DNA of 6,920 nucleotides from Micrococcales bacterium. Lineage in GTDB: Bacteria > Actinomycetota > Actinomycetes > S36-B12 > UBA10799. This document shows positions 1 through 6,166 of the stretch, piece by piece. The stretch spans positions 6,852 through 13,771 of the forward strand of contig JAHEXM010000013.1 of NCBI GenBank assembly GCA_023252115.1. Reading direction: 5' to 3'. The number at the start of each line of letters is the position of its first letter. Position 1 is the stretch's first letter. Under the pieces are notes generated by a model. The model made no database searches and was not told where the DNA came from. It saw only the letters and a program-made list of their open reading frames with translations. A program made the translations under genes and the position numbers.

Positions 1-263
1 TGTTGATTGGTCCCAACGTGACGCTGACCACTGGGGGACATCCTGTTGAACTGGCACAGCGCCAGGACTACGTCACGTTGGCACCGATTGTTATCGAAGA
101 CCACGTGTGGATTGGTGCGGCAGCAACTATCACCCCCGGCGTAACGATCGGGCGAGGCTCAGTCATCGGCGCGGGCGCGGTCATCGCCGATGACGTGCCG
201 CCGCTGAGTGTTGTGACAGGCGCGAGTTTCGTTACGCGCAAAAGCCTTGAGCCTCATTCATAA
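1..263 (+). CDS. Sugar O-acetyltransferase (maltose/galactoside acetyltransferase type), C-terminal fragment
   Basis: This is the last 86 codons of a left-handed beta-helix acetyltransferase; the reading frame enters the window at position 3, and the TTG there is an internal Leu codon rather than a start. Family members move acetyl from acetyl-CoA to a sugar hydroxyl in the cytoplasm. The fragment shows hexapeptide-repeat texture ([LIV]-G-x4), with VWIGAAATITPGVTIG followed by SVIGAGAVIADDVPP, the usual closing coils that line the acetyl-CoA site. TTGGHPVE near the fragment start matches the segment carrying the catalytic His in the LacA/Maa family. Such proteins are normally about 185-200 aa, so about 100 residues lie left of the window. 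A related serine or capsule acetyltransferase with the same fold is possible; the exact sugar cannot be read. The gene converges on the 299-910 gene with only 35 bases between the two stops. Confidence 0.85.
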   Translation, partial: LIGPNVTLTTGGHPVELAQRQDYVTLAPIVIEDHVWIGAAATITPGVTIGRGSVIGAGAVIADDVPPLSVVTGASFVTRKSLEPHS

Positions 264-298
264 GTGTCGCCCGGCAACGCGCTCAATCACTGCCAGTC

Positions 299-910
299 TT
301 AAACGTCAGTGAGGAGCGTTACGGCCCCGCCACTGGGGGCAGCCATGGACTTCGCGCCCTTGACCAGCTTGGTCATGCGCAATGGGTGTTTGGAGAGCAA
401 TTGGTCGGAGGCGTAGTACGCGATTGCGGCAACGCGATGATGATTTCCTGAGCCTTTCCATTCGGCCACGACGCACCGCTCATTGGCCTGGTTATCAATA
501 CTGAATCCGGTCACCGTGGTAACCCTCCACATCTTGGAGGACTCGATAGTGCGGACTGTCAGCCCAGGTCCAGCAAAGCCTGCTACCGAACCGTTGAAGT
601 TGAACCGGGCAGACGCAGTGTTCCCTCGAAAGGCTTGTTCAAGGAGCGCACCATCCTGCGCGCCGTTGGTCGTGTGTGCGTAAAACACCGAGTTGCAGCG
701 CAAGGCGTTACGACACGGGGGTGTTACCGGAATGCCGACGAGGTAAGCACGAGTCTGAACCCAGCCACTGCTTCCAAGTCCCCATGCCTTGGGCGTCGGA
801 AATATCAGTACCTTGGTGTCGCCCGCCTGGGCGGGCGTCGCCATGCTTGCGACTGAGGCGCCGATAGCAACAATGGCGGCCGCGACTGCAGCGCTAACTC
901 GCTTGTTCAT
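299..910 (-). CDS. Secreted protein of unknown family, 203 aa
   Basis: I do not recognise this protein. It starts with a clear Sec signal peptide: MNKR, a hydrophobic Ala/Val/Ile core, then ATPAQA with cleavage predicted after Ala29. The mature part is about 174 aa with no further membrane helix, so it is probably released or held in the cell envelope. It contains three cysteines: a close pair at 66 and 72 and a third at 146. One disulfide is therefore plausible. The composition (Gly, Ser, Thr, Asn, aromatic residues) suggests a beta-rich fold, and it ends in a Lys-rich then Ala/Ser/Gly-rich tail. The ATG at 910 is supported by AGGGG 6 bases upstream. It resembles the 414-aa secreted protein at 2989-4233 in having the same kind of signal peptide and nearly the same bases before its ATG (GGAAAGCT), but I see no domain in common. 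Coding status is well supported; function is unknown. Confidence 0.8.
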   Translation of the reverse strand: MNKRVSAAVAAAIVAIGASVASMATPAQAGDTKVLIFPTPKAWGLGSSGWVQTRAYLVGIPVTPPCRNALRCNSVFYAHTTNGAQDGALLEQAFRGNTASARFNFNGSVAGFAGPGLTVRTIESSKMWRVTTVTGFSIDNQANERCVVAEWKGSGNHHRVAAIAYYASDQLLSKHPLRMTKLVKGAKSMAAPSGGAVTLLTDV

Positions 911-948
911 AGCTTTCCCCTGATGCTGTCGTTGTCCCGGTAGCTGGA

Positions 949-954
949 ATATTA
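949..954 (-). promoter_or_regulatory. Possible -10 element for the 203-aa secreted protein gene
   Basis: TAATAT on the minus strand lies 38 bases upstream of the ATG at 910, which would give a leader of about 30 bases including the AGGGG SD. No good -35 hexamer sits 16-18 bases further upstream, so this call rests on the -10 alone. Confidence 0.3.
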
Positions 955-1060
955 GACAGACTTTTCACCTGACGCTGTAGGAGCTGCTTCAAGCCAACAT
1001 GTTGTATCACTTGTGAGCTTCCAGGCGTGGCAGTTGATGTGGTGAGCGTAGGCAGTCAGC

Positions 1061-1066
1061 TACCGT
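1061..1066 (+). promoter_or_regulatory. Possible -10 for leaderless transcription of the MetF-like gene
   Basis: TACCGT fits the actinobacterial TAnnnT -10 pattern and ends exactly 6 bases before the ATG at 1073, so transcription could begin at the start codon itself. The region before the ATG has no purine-rich SD, as expected for a leaderless message. The only -35-like hexamer seen, TTGATG at 1034-1039, is 21 bases away, which is long. Tentative. Confidence 0.3.
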
Positions 1067-1072
1067 CGCCAC

Positions 1073-1993
1073 ATGGACCTGGCGCGACGGATCTCGGCGC
1101 GGGGCAGTGAGTTTCTGCTATTTGCATTGACGCCCCCTCGAATGACGGTCACTTCCGAGCAGGCCCAGGAGATCGCCGACGTGACACAGGAGCGCCTGAC
1201 TGCTTTGGCTCTTGATGGTCTCGTTCTTTACGACATCGATGACGAGAGCGATCGCAACCCGCAGGAGCGACCCTTCCCCTTCCTGCCCACGATCGACCCC
1301 GCAAGATTCCGGACACAGCACCTGGCGAACTGGACGACGCCGGTGGTGGTGTACCGGGCTGTCGGTAAGTACGGGGAGCGTGACCTGCGTGAATGGTTGG
1401 AGGCACAGGACGTTGACCACGACCTGACGGTTTTCGTGGGTGCTTCGTCTCGACACAACCAGCCAGCGACTTCGCTCGTCCGCGCCCAGGAGTTGTGGGC
1501 GCAGACACGACCCGATCTGCCGCTGGGGGGCGTCGCGATTCCAGAACGGCACACTCGCCGTGGTGTAGAGCATCTGCGCCTAATCGCGAAACAGGAAGCC
1601 GGGTGCTCCTTCTTCGTCACGCAGGTCGTTTACGACGTCAACGCAGCCAAGAACCTGGTTTCGGACTATCGCTACGAATGCGATGCGCGGGGCCTCGAGC
1701 CCGTGCCGATCGTGTTCACGTTCTCGGTGTGCGGCTCCCTCAAGACGTTGGAGTTCCTGGGATGGCTCGGCGTCGACGTGCCCCGCTGGATCCAGAATGA
1801 CTTGCGGCACGCAGACGACACACTTGCGGCGTCGTATGAGCACTCGCTAGGCGCCGCTCATGAACTGATCGGCTACTGCCGACGTATGGAGGTTCCGTTC
1901 GGAGTCAACGTTGAGAGCGTCTCGATCCGTCTTGCCGAGATTGAGGCCTCGGTGGACCTCGCTCGGGAGCTCGAACGTGAACTTCAGCGCTAG
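1073..1993 (+). CDS. Methylenetetrahydrofolate reductase-like protein, non-canonical actinobacterial type
   Basis: Members of this fold reduce 5,10-methylene-tetrahydrofolate to 5-methyl-tetrahydrofolate, the methyl donor for methionine synthesis, in the cytoplasm. The 306-aa length suits a single TIM-barrel MetF domain. Visible matches to the family are the N-terminal strand FLLFALTPPR (residues 14-23, where MetF has EFFPP), GGVAIPERH (152-160, where MetF has the AxYPExH stretch) and GCSFFVTQVVYDV (177-189), with Gln184 in the place of the conserved substrate-binding Gln. The canonical RGDPP-like stretch for flavin is not evident; FVGASSRHNQ (121-130) stands there instead. This recalls the divergent MetF-like proteins of mycobacteria (the Rv2172c type, about 300 aa), some of which are described as flavin-independent. 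That link is from memory and untested. ATG 1073 is the first start after an in-frame TAG at 1049; a shorter start at 1142 would lose the first strand. No methionine-pathway gene is adjacent. Confidence 0.8.
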   Translation: MDLARRISARGSEFLLFALTPPRMTVTSEQAQEIADVTQERLTALALDGLVLYDIDDESDRNPQERPFPFLPTIDPARFRTQHLANWTTPVVVYRAVGKYGERDLREWLEAQDVDHDLTVFVGASSRHNQPATSLVRAQELWAQTRPDLPLGGVAIPERHTRRGVEHLRLIAKQEAGCSFFVTQVVYDVNAAKNLVSDYRYECDARGLEPVPIVFTFSVCGSLKTLEFLGWLGVDVPRWIQNDLRHADDTLAASYEHSLGAAHELIGYCRRMEVPFGVNVESVSIRLAEIEASVDLARELERELQR

Positions 1994-2075
1994 AGTGCAA
2001 GCGGAAAGAACCGATAAGAGACATTATGTCAATTTCCGAGAGGTGGCACCGCCGTCACTTCCCCGGTTCCATTGA

Positions 2076-2957
2076 CTAATGCCACAAGGCAGTTAATTCT
2101 TGCGCGAGCGATATCCCTTGCTTATGACCAGATTGCGCCGCAGCCGGGCGCAGCGAAAAATTCATGGCATTGGCGCCGAACATATGCTCGGATTCGCTGC
2201 CCGGGAAGATTGTTTCGACCATTGCACCGTTTGCCCGCAACTGGCCGACCTGAGTCGTCAGATGCATGCCCCAGCCGACCGGGGTCAATGCTTTGCCTCC
2301 GAATGGTGAAAGCACCAACACTCGGGCATACCCAGCTGCCAAATCGGCATTGTCGGCATTGGTTCGGTATCCCCCGTCGATGTAGCGACCTTCACCGATT
2401 TCGTAGGCGAAGCCACTGGAACAACTTGCGGCCACGGCGTCCACCAGATCCACTCCGCTGTCGCGATCGAAGACGACAGGGTTACCAGTGTGAGCGTCCA
2501 CTGCTGTGATGAGTATTCGCTGCTGTGGCCAGGTTCGGCTGGGAAGTCGTTCGGCGACGGTAGCGCGCCATTGTGCAGACATGTCAGACATCGATGAAGC
2601 TTCCAACGCTTCGGCGCCAATGGCGCGACGCATTTCGGCTACGTCCGCAGATGCAGCTATGAGTGCGCGCCTTCTGTCTAAATGGTCCGACACTTGCCCA
2701 CTCGACGAAGTTCCGCGTGCAGCATTGCTCTGCGGTTGCGGTGCGGCAGCGAGAATGTCGGTGAACAGGTTTGTCGGGTTCGCGTTTGTTACTTGTGCTG
2801 CGGCAGTCGAGCCGGCCGAGGTCCCGACAATGAGGTCCGCACTAGTCACATCCAACCCGGCCTCGAACATGCCGGCAACGACGCCGATTAACCATGCGTT
2901 GCCCGTTGATCCCCCACCACCAAGGACTAGCGCGGTGCGGGATTGCTGTGCCGAGAT
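2076..2957 (-). CDS. Patatin-like phospholipase, start codon missing or non-standard
   Basis: This is a serine lipid acyl hydrolase of the patatin family (Ser-Asp dyad). Counting from ATC at 2957 as residue 1 gives 293 aa: the oxyanion-hole loop ALVLGGGGSTGNAW (9-22), the nucleophile elbow GTSAGS with Ser47, and the catalytic Asp194 in YIDGG. The C-terminal half (VLSPFGG, FGANAMNFSLRP) is intact and ends in TAG. Substrate is unknown; membrane phospholipids are likely. The oddity is the 5' end. Between the in-frame TAA (3034-3036) and the oxyanion loop there is no ATG, GTG, TTG or CTG, and the first ATG (2870) falls after the loop, so a protein starting there should be inactive. Candidate starts are ATC 2957 (one base from ATG, with GAGG 4 bases before it, giving xSAQQSRTALVLGGGG) and CTA 2975 (7 bases after AGAAGG). 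Entry by frameshift from the gene ending at 2989 is also possible. It may be a start-loss pseudogene. The family call is firm; the expressed form is uncertain. Confidence 0.75.
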   Translation of the reverse strand: MSAQQSRTALVLGGGGSTGNAWLIGVVAGMFEAGLDVTSADLIVGTSAGSTAAAQVTNANPTNLFTDILAAAPQPQSNAARGTSSSGQVSDHLDRRRALIAASADVAEMRRAIGAEALEASSMSDMSAQWRATVAERLPSRTWPQQRILITAVDAHTGNPVVFDRDSGVDLVDAVAASCSSGFAYEIGEGRYIDGGYRTNADNADLAAGYARVLVLSPFGGKALTPVGWGMHLTTQVGQLRANGAMVETIFPGSESEHMFGANAMNFSLRPAAAQSGHKQGISLAQELTALWH

Positions 2958-2982
2958 CTGTCCTCGAGTTCGTAGTGGTAAG

Positions 2983-2988
2983 CCTTCT
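2983..2988 (-). promoter_or_regulatory. SD-like AGAAGG without a start codon
   Basis: AGAAGG follows directly after the TAA stop of the 414-aa gene on the minus strand. This is a typical place for the ribosome binding site of a second operon gene. Seven bases downstream, in the patatin frame, is CTA (2975-2973), where a start codon would be expected. Confidence 0.35.
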
Positions 2989-4233
2989 TTAAAGGCTCTG
3001 GCCGACGGCCCTGCCGCCCAATCGATACAACGACGTTACACGCATCGATCGATTGCTTAACCGCAACCTTTCGACGAATTTCAGCGTCTTCGTCTCGCCC
3101 TTGCCGTTCCGGATGACCAGGGTCTTACTCGCCCTCGAAAGCGCCACCAACTTCCAAGCGCTGGCTTTGCCGTTCAGCACCACGGTGTCGAATCCCTGGT
3201 CGCCCCAGACCTCGTCGTCGCCTTTCATGGGAATCAGAGTGTCTGCACCGCCAGCGCCATGCATGACGTTGCTGCGGTTGTTGCCCCTGAGAACGTTGGC
3301 GTCGTTGCCACCCCAGATGGGCATTCCCGTTTCGGGGATCTGGGCCTGCAAAGCACCTCTGTTGCCCCATTTGATTTGGTGGTAGGTGTTGTCTTGGCTA
3401 TCGCGGAAAACCAAGTAGTGGAACGATCCGTCAGAGCCCTCTGCCGGATGCAGGAAGAGGTTCTTCTTCATGGTGCGAGCGCTCTTTTTCCAGCCGTGCG
3501 GCAGTACTGCATTGTTGAAGGCAGTCTGAACCGTACTGGGTGTCGTTTGCGCTGACGCGTGCATTACGTACTCGTTACCCCAGCGATCTTTGACGAAGAA
3601 TCGGGTAATTGGTACGGCTCCCGGGGTTCCGGGTGCGACACCGTTCTCGTTCGCCCAGAACTCCATGTCCTGCGCCTTGTAATTCGCCGTCACCTTAACG
3701 ACCCCAGGTCCTGGTGTTGTGACCATGTTGCCCGCCATGAAGGCATTGATGTTCGATGGTGATGCGTAGTCAGAGCGCTTGTAGGGCCACATGGCGTTGA
3801 TGGCCTCGGACATCGCGCCCCACGTGTAACTATCACTGGTGGTGATGTAAGAGGTCTCGCACACCGGCATTCCTGGTGACGCAATGAACTTAGACATGTT
3901 GAACTGCAGGTACCTGGTGGTGTTGCGGATATAAGGAGACGGGGGTTGATATGTATACGCCCCGTTGGAGTCAGTAGCGTTCCACACATCGTCCGAGACC
4001 GGGTTGGTTCCGGCACCCTTGTATGTGGACAAGGCGGACTTCGGGTGGGTTGACACTGTGGCCGTGTTGATAATCTCGTGAGCCTCTGTCAGCGGCACCC
4101 AAGATGCAGTTGGGCAGTCACTTGTTGCAATAGCCTGCGCCGGAGCGCCGGGCATCGCTGCTACGAGCAAGCCAAGGGCAACTCCCCCACCAACGACAGC
4201 CGCTAGCTTGCGGGGACGGGTCGAATTTCCCAT
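2989..4233 (-). CDS. Secreted protein with degenerate RTX-like calcium-binding C-terminus, 414 aa
   Basis: The first 34 residues form a Sec signal peptide (NSTRPRK, hydrophobic Gly/Val/Leu core, APAQA), with cleavage predicted after Ala34. Residues 35-200 are of unrecognised family and contain the only two cysteines, Cys40 and Cys125, a possible disulfide. Residues about 210-295 form a compact unit (FFVKDRWGNEYVMHA, then FHYLVFRDSQDNTYHQIKWG) that I associate with hypothetical bacterial secreted proteins but cannot name. Residues 308-350 are Gly/Asp/Asn-rich (GGNDANVLRGNNRSN, GAGGADTL, GDDEVWGDQGFDTVVL) and resemble haemolysin-type calcium-binding nonapeptides, though few copies match GGxGxDxUx well. 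The part after this (KTLKFVERLRLSNRSM) looks like the usual C-terminal cap. No protease or lipase motif was seen. ATG 4233 has AGGAGG 7 bases upstream and its own promoter. It is followed directly by the patatin-like frame, and the terminal CTT-TAA-A could permit +1 slippage into that frame. Confidence 0.85.
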   Translation of the reverse strand: MGNSTRPRKLAAVVGGGVALGLLVAAMPGAPAQAIATSDCPTASWVPLTEAHEIINTATVSTHPKSALSTYKGAGTNPVSDDVWNATDSNGAYTYQPPSPYIRNTTRYLQFNMSKFIASPGMPVCETSYITTSDSYTWGAMSEAINAMWPYKRSDYASPSNINAFMAGNMVTTPGPGVVKVTANYKAQDMEFWANENGVAPGTPGAVPITRFFVKDRWGNEYVMHASAQTTPSTVQTAFNNAVLPHGWKKSARTMKKNLFLHPAEGSDGSFHYLVFRDSQDNTYHQIKWGNRGALQAQIPETGMPIWGGNDANVLRGNNRSNVMHGAGGADTLIPMKGDDEVWGDQGFDTVVLNGKASAWKLVALSRASKTLVIRNGKGETKTLKFVERLRLSNRSMRVTSLYRLGGRAVGQSL

Positions 4234-4240
4234 GAGCTTT

Positions 4241-4246
4241 CCTCCT
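4241..4246 (-). promoter_or_regulatory. Strong SD of the 414-aa secreted protein gene
   Basis: A perfect AGGAGG on the minus strand, 7 bases before the ATG at 4233, fixes this start and suggests high translation. Confidence 0.8.
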
Positions 4247-4303
4247 GTGTCCCAGCGCAGTGGTTGCGATCGCGTGGCTGTTGGTCTACTTGGTTATTGA
4301 TCG

Positions 4304-4332
4304 AAATTAAGAGTGCCCTGAAGGAGTGTCAA
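4304..4332 (-). promoter_or_regulatory. Sigma-70-like promoter of the 414-aa secreted protein gene
   Basis: On the minus strand a perfect -35 TTGACA (4332-4327) is followed by a 17-base spacer and TAATTT (4309-4304), which fits TAnnnT. Transcription would begin near 4297, giving a leader of about 64 bases that ends in the AGGAGG site. The promoter lies in the gap after mqo, so the secreted protein is probably transcribed independently of mqo. Confidence 0.65.
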
Positions 4333-4406
4333 GCCGAGCAAATACTCCCATCACCCGACCGGCGGTATGCAAGAACGCCCCTCCCCTACGTTCGGAGTCA
4401 AACCAT

Positions 4407-5778
4407 CTAAATGTTGACCAAACCCAGTACCTCAGCGGTGTCCGCGCGCACTCGGTGGACCAGCTTCGCATCGGTCTTGAGATCGCCTCCGTAAGACGGA
4501 ATCATCTCAGTGATCTTGGTCGCCCAGTCATCGGCTACTTGATCACCGAAGGAGTTCTCGAGCATGTGGAGCATGATCCACACTGCGGTGGAAGCGCCTG
4601 GGGATGCTCCAAGGACGGCGAAGAGTGAGGAGTCGCTGGAATGCACGATTTCGGTGCCAAATTCAAGAACACCGGAATTCATCCCGCTCTTCTTGATGAT
4701 CTGGACACGTTGACCGGCAACAGCGAGTTCCCAATCGTCTTCCCGCATGTTGGGGTAAAAATTGCGGAGCGCGTCGAAGCGATCGCCGCGGGTTTGAAAT
4801 ACCTGCTCAACCAAATACTCCTCAAGAGGCAGGTTGTCCATGGCGACTGCGAGCATCGGTTTGATGTTGTTAGGGCGGATAGAAAGAGGCAGGTCGAGTA
4901 CCGAGCCCTTCTTCAAGAACTTCGTTGAGAAACCGGCATAGGGACCAAACAGCAGCGAACGTTTGCCAGCGACGATTCGGGTACCCCTCGGCTTCAGGAA
5001 TATGCGATTTCTGCAAAAGCGTCAGAGCGTGTCCACCTGCGCCGAGGAAGACTCTGCGGGCGTTCACGCGGCGCAGTTCCCCACTCTTTACATCGCGGAC
5101 GGCCAGCCACCAACCTTCACCGTTGGCTTGTCGTTGCAGGTTCTCAACCTCCTGATTGAAGGCCACGGCGAACTTGTCCTGCGACTTCAGGTAATTCAGC
5201 ATGCCGCTGGTCAGGGCGCCATAGTCAACGTCAGTTCCAGTAACCATCCGGGTTGCTGCTACGACTTCGCGCGGATCGCGGCCTTCCATAACTAGCGGCG
5301 CCCATTCGGCTATCTGTGAATAGTCCCGGCTGAACTCCATTCCGCGGTAACAGTGGTGTGCACTCATCGCGGTGTAGCGCTTCCTCAGGAACTCAGCTCG
5401 GTCTTCGCCGACCACGAAACTCATATGTGGCACGGAATGAATGAACGAGTCCGGCGAAGTTATTGCGCCTTTGCGAACCAGGTACGACCAGAATTGGCGT
5501 GAAATATCAAATTCGGCATTGACGTTGAGCGCTTTGGCGAGATCAATGCTGCCGTCCTCGCTCATCGGTGTGTAGTTCAACTCGCAGTTCGCGGCATGAC
5601 CGGTACCCGCGTTGTTCCATGGTCCCGTACTTTCTTGCGCCTCAGTCGGCAAGCGCTCAATGATCTCGACACTTAGGTCGGGTTGTAGCTCCTTCAGGAT
5701 CACGGCGAGCGTTGTACTCATGATTCCGGCGCCCACCAGAACGACGTCAGCGCTCCAGATCCGGTTGTTGTCAGGCAT
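4407..5778 (-). pseudogene. mqo: Malate:quinone oxidoreductase, disrupted by an internal out-of-frame deletion
   Basis: Mqo is a membrane-associated FAD enzyme that oxidises malate to oxaloacetate and passes electrons to quinone. The first frame (5778 to 4870) encodes 302 aa: a Rossmann FAD motif VGAGIMS (15-21), GTGHAANCELNYTP, and GAGGHALTLLQKSHIPEAEGY ending at residue 266. It then reads 36 unrelated residues to a stop. The second frame picks up the family sequence at about 4982 (TRIVAGKRSLLFGPYAGFST, then KKGSVLDLPLSIRPNNI, LGASPGAST) and runs 191 aa to TAG at 4407. Compared with remembered Mqo sequences, about 42 residues (from GGFPVGG to SVPHxD) are absent between the frames. 266 + 42 + 191 is close to 499, the normal length. 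Both parts keep good family identity, so the loss looks recent, or is an assembly error. ATG 5778 has a GAGAGG SD. The gene is divergent from the 57-aa membrane protein gene. Confidence 0.88.
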
Positions 5779-5963
5779 GAAACCTCTCGGGACGGACTAA
5801 CGGGTGGATGCGAGGCTACCGGCGGAGGAGGTTGAACTGCCAGGCAAGCAGTAGTCGGTTCCCCCAGGCGCGTTTATCCGAAATCTTTCGCTTGACGCGG
5901 TCCGCTCCCCCGCGTTTGCACCCAATCAGCCGCCGTTAACGCGAATCGACTGGTCTGAATCAA

Positions 5964-5969
5964 CATAAT
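5964..5969 (+). promoter_or_regulatory. Possible -10 for leaderless transcription of the 57-aa membrane protein
   Basis: CATAAT (5 of 6 bases of TATAAT) ends exactly 6 bases before the A of ATG 5976, so the message could start at the initiation codon. There is no SD before this ATG, which agrees. No clear -35 was found at normal spacing. Confidence 0.4.
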
Positions 5970-5975
5970 GACTGC

Positions 5976-6149
5976 ATGGCCGGAAATATTGTCGCAGTCG
6001 TAATCCTGTTCATCGCCGCAATTTTCATTACCTGGAGCGACCGCGGTAAGACGGTGGCTGCCAGCATCGGTGGCTACATCGTTTTGCTCGTCCTGACGAT
6101 TCTTGGCGTTGCTGGAATCAACGGGATGTCCGCACTCTTTGGCGGATAG
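5976..6149 (+). CDS. Small two-helix membrane protein, 57 aa
   Basis: I do not recognise a family. The protein has two hydrophobic segments, about residues 4-19 (NIVAVVILFIAAIFIT) and 31-49 (IGGYIVLLVLTILGVAG), joined by a short charged loop WSDRGKTVA. This predicts a helical hairpin in the cytoplasmic membrane. It ends in a Gly-rich tail, GMSALFGG. ATG 5976 is chosen because the nearby ATG at 5968 is in another frame and closes after 11 codons. Supporting points are the coherent membrane-protein composition, the leaderless-type -10 just upstream, and the 17-base gap to the next membrane protein gene on the same strand, which suggests one transcript leading towards copC. A role linked to copper handling would be guesswork from position only. 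Confidence 0.6.
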   Translation: MAGNIVAVVILFIAAIFITWSDRGKTVAASIGGYIVLLVLTILGVAGINGMSALFGG

Positions 6150-6166
6150 ACCGCTAGGGTCAGCGT

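Noticed and set aside
995..1004. Perfect palindrome CAACATGTTG in the divergent gap before the MetF-like gene
   Set aside because: A 10-base palindrome without longer arms or a second copy nearby can occur by chance; no regulator is implied.
1118..1620. Several overlapping minus-strand open frames inside the MetF-like gene
   Set aside because: They are antisense to a conserved frame, have biased Arg/Ser composition and no recognisable domain.
2020..2030. Short inverted repeat GACAT-T-ATGTC between the convergent MetF-like and patatin-like genes
   Set aside because: A 1-base loop and no T-tract make it unsuitable as a terminator, and there is no other support.
2072..2509. Plus-strand open frame of 145 codons
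   Set aside because: Antisense to the conserved C-terminal half of the patatin-like protein; its Arg/Pro/His-rich low-complexity product is typical of a shadow frame.
2076..2870. Starting the patatin-like protein at ATG 2870
   Set aside because: This would remove the GGGGSTG oxyanion-hole loop that family members need and that is plainly encoded upstream in the same frame.
2506..3060. Plus-strand open frame of 184 codons opposite the patatin-like gene
   Set aside because: It is the antisense shadow of a frame with clear patatin motifs; its translation is Ala/Arg/Ser-rich without a domain and it has no convincing SD.
4373..4393. Inverted repeat GAACG/CGTTC downstream of mqo as a terminator
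   Set aside because: Only 5 base pairs with an 11-base loop, followed by just two Ts on the minus strand; too weak to call.
4407..4916. A separate 169-aa gene starting with TTG at 4916
   Set aside because: Family sequence continues upstream of the TTG in the same frame (to about 4982), so this is the 3' part of the broken mqo and not an independent gene.
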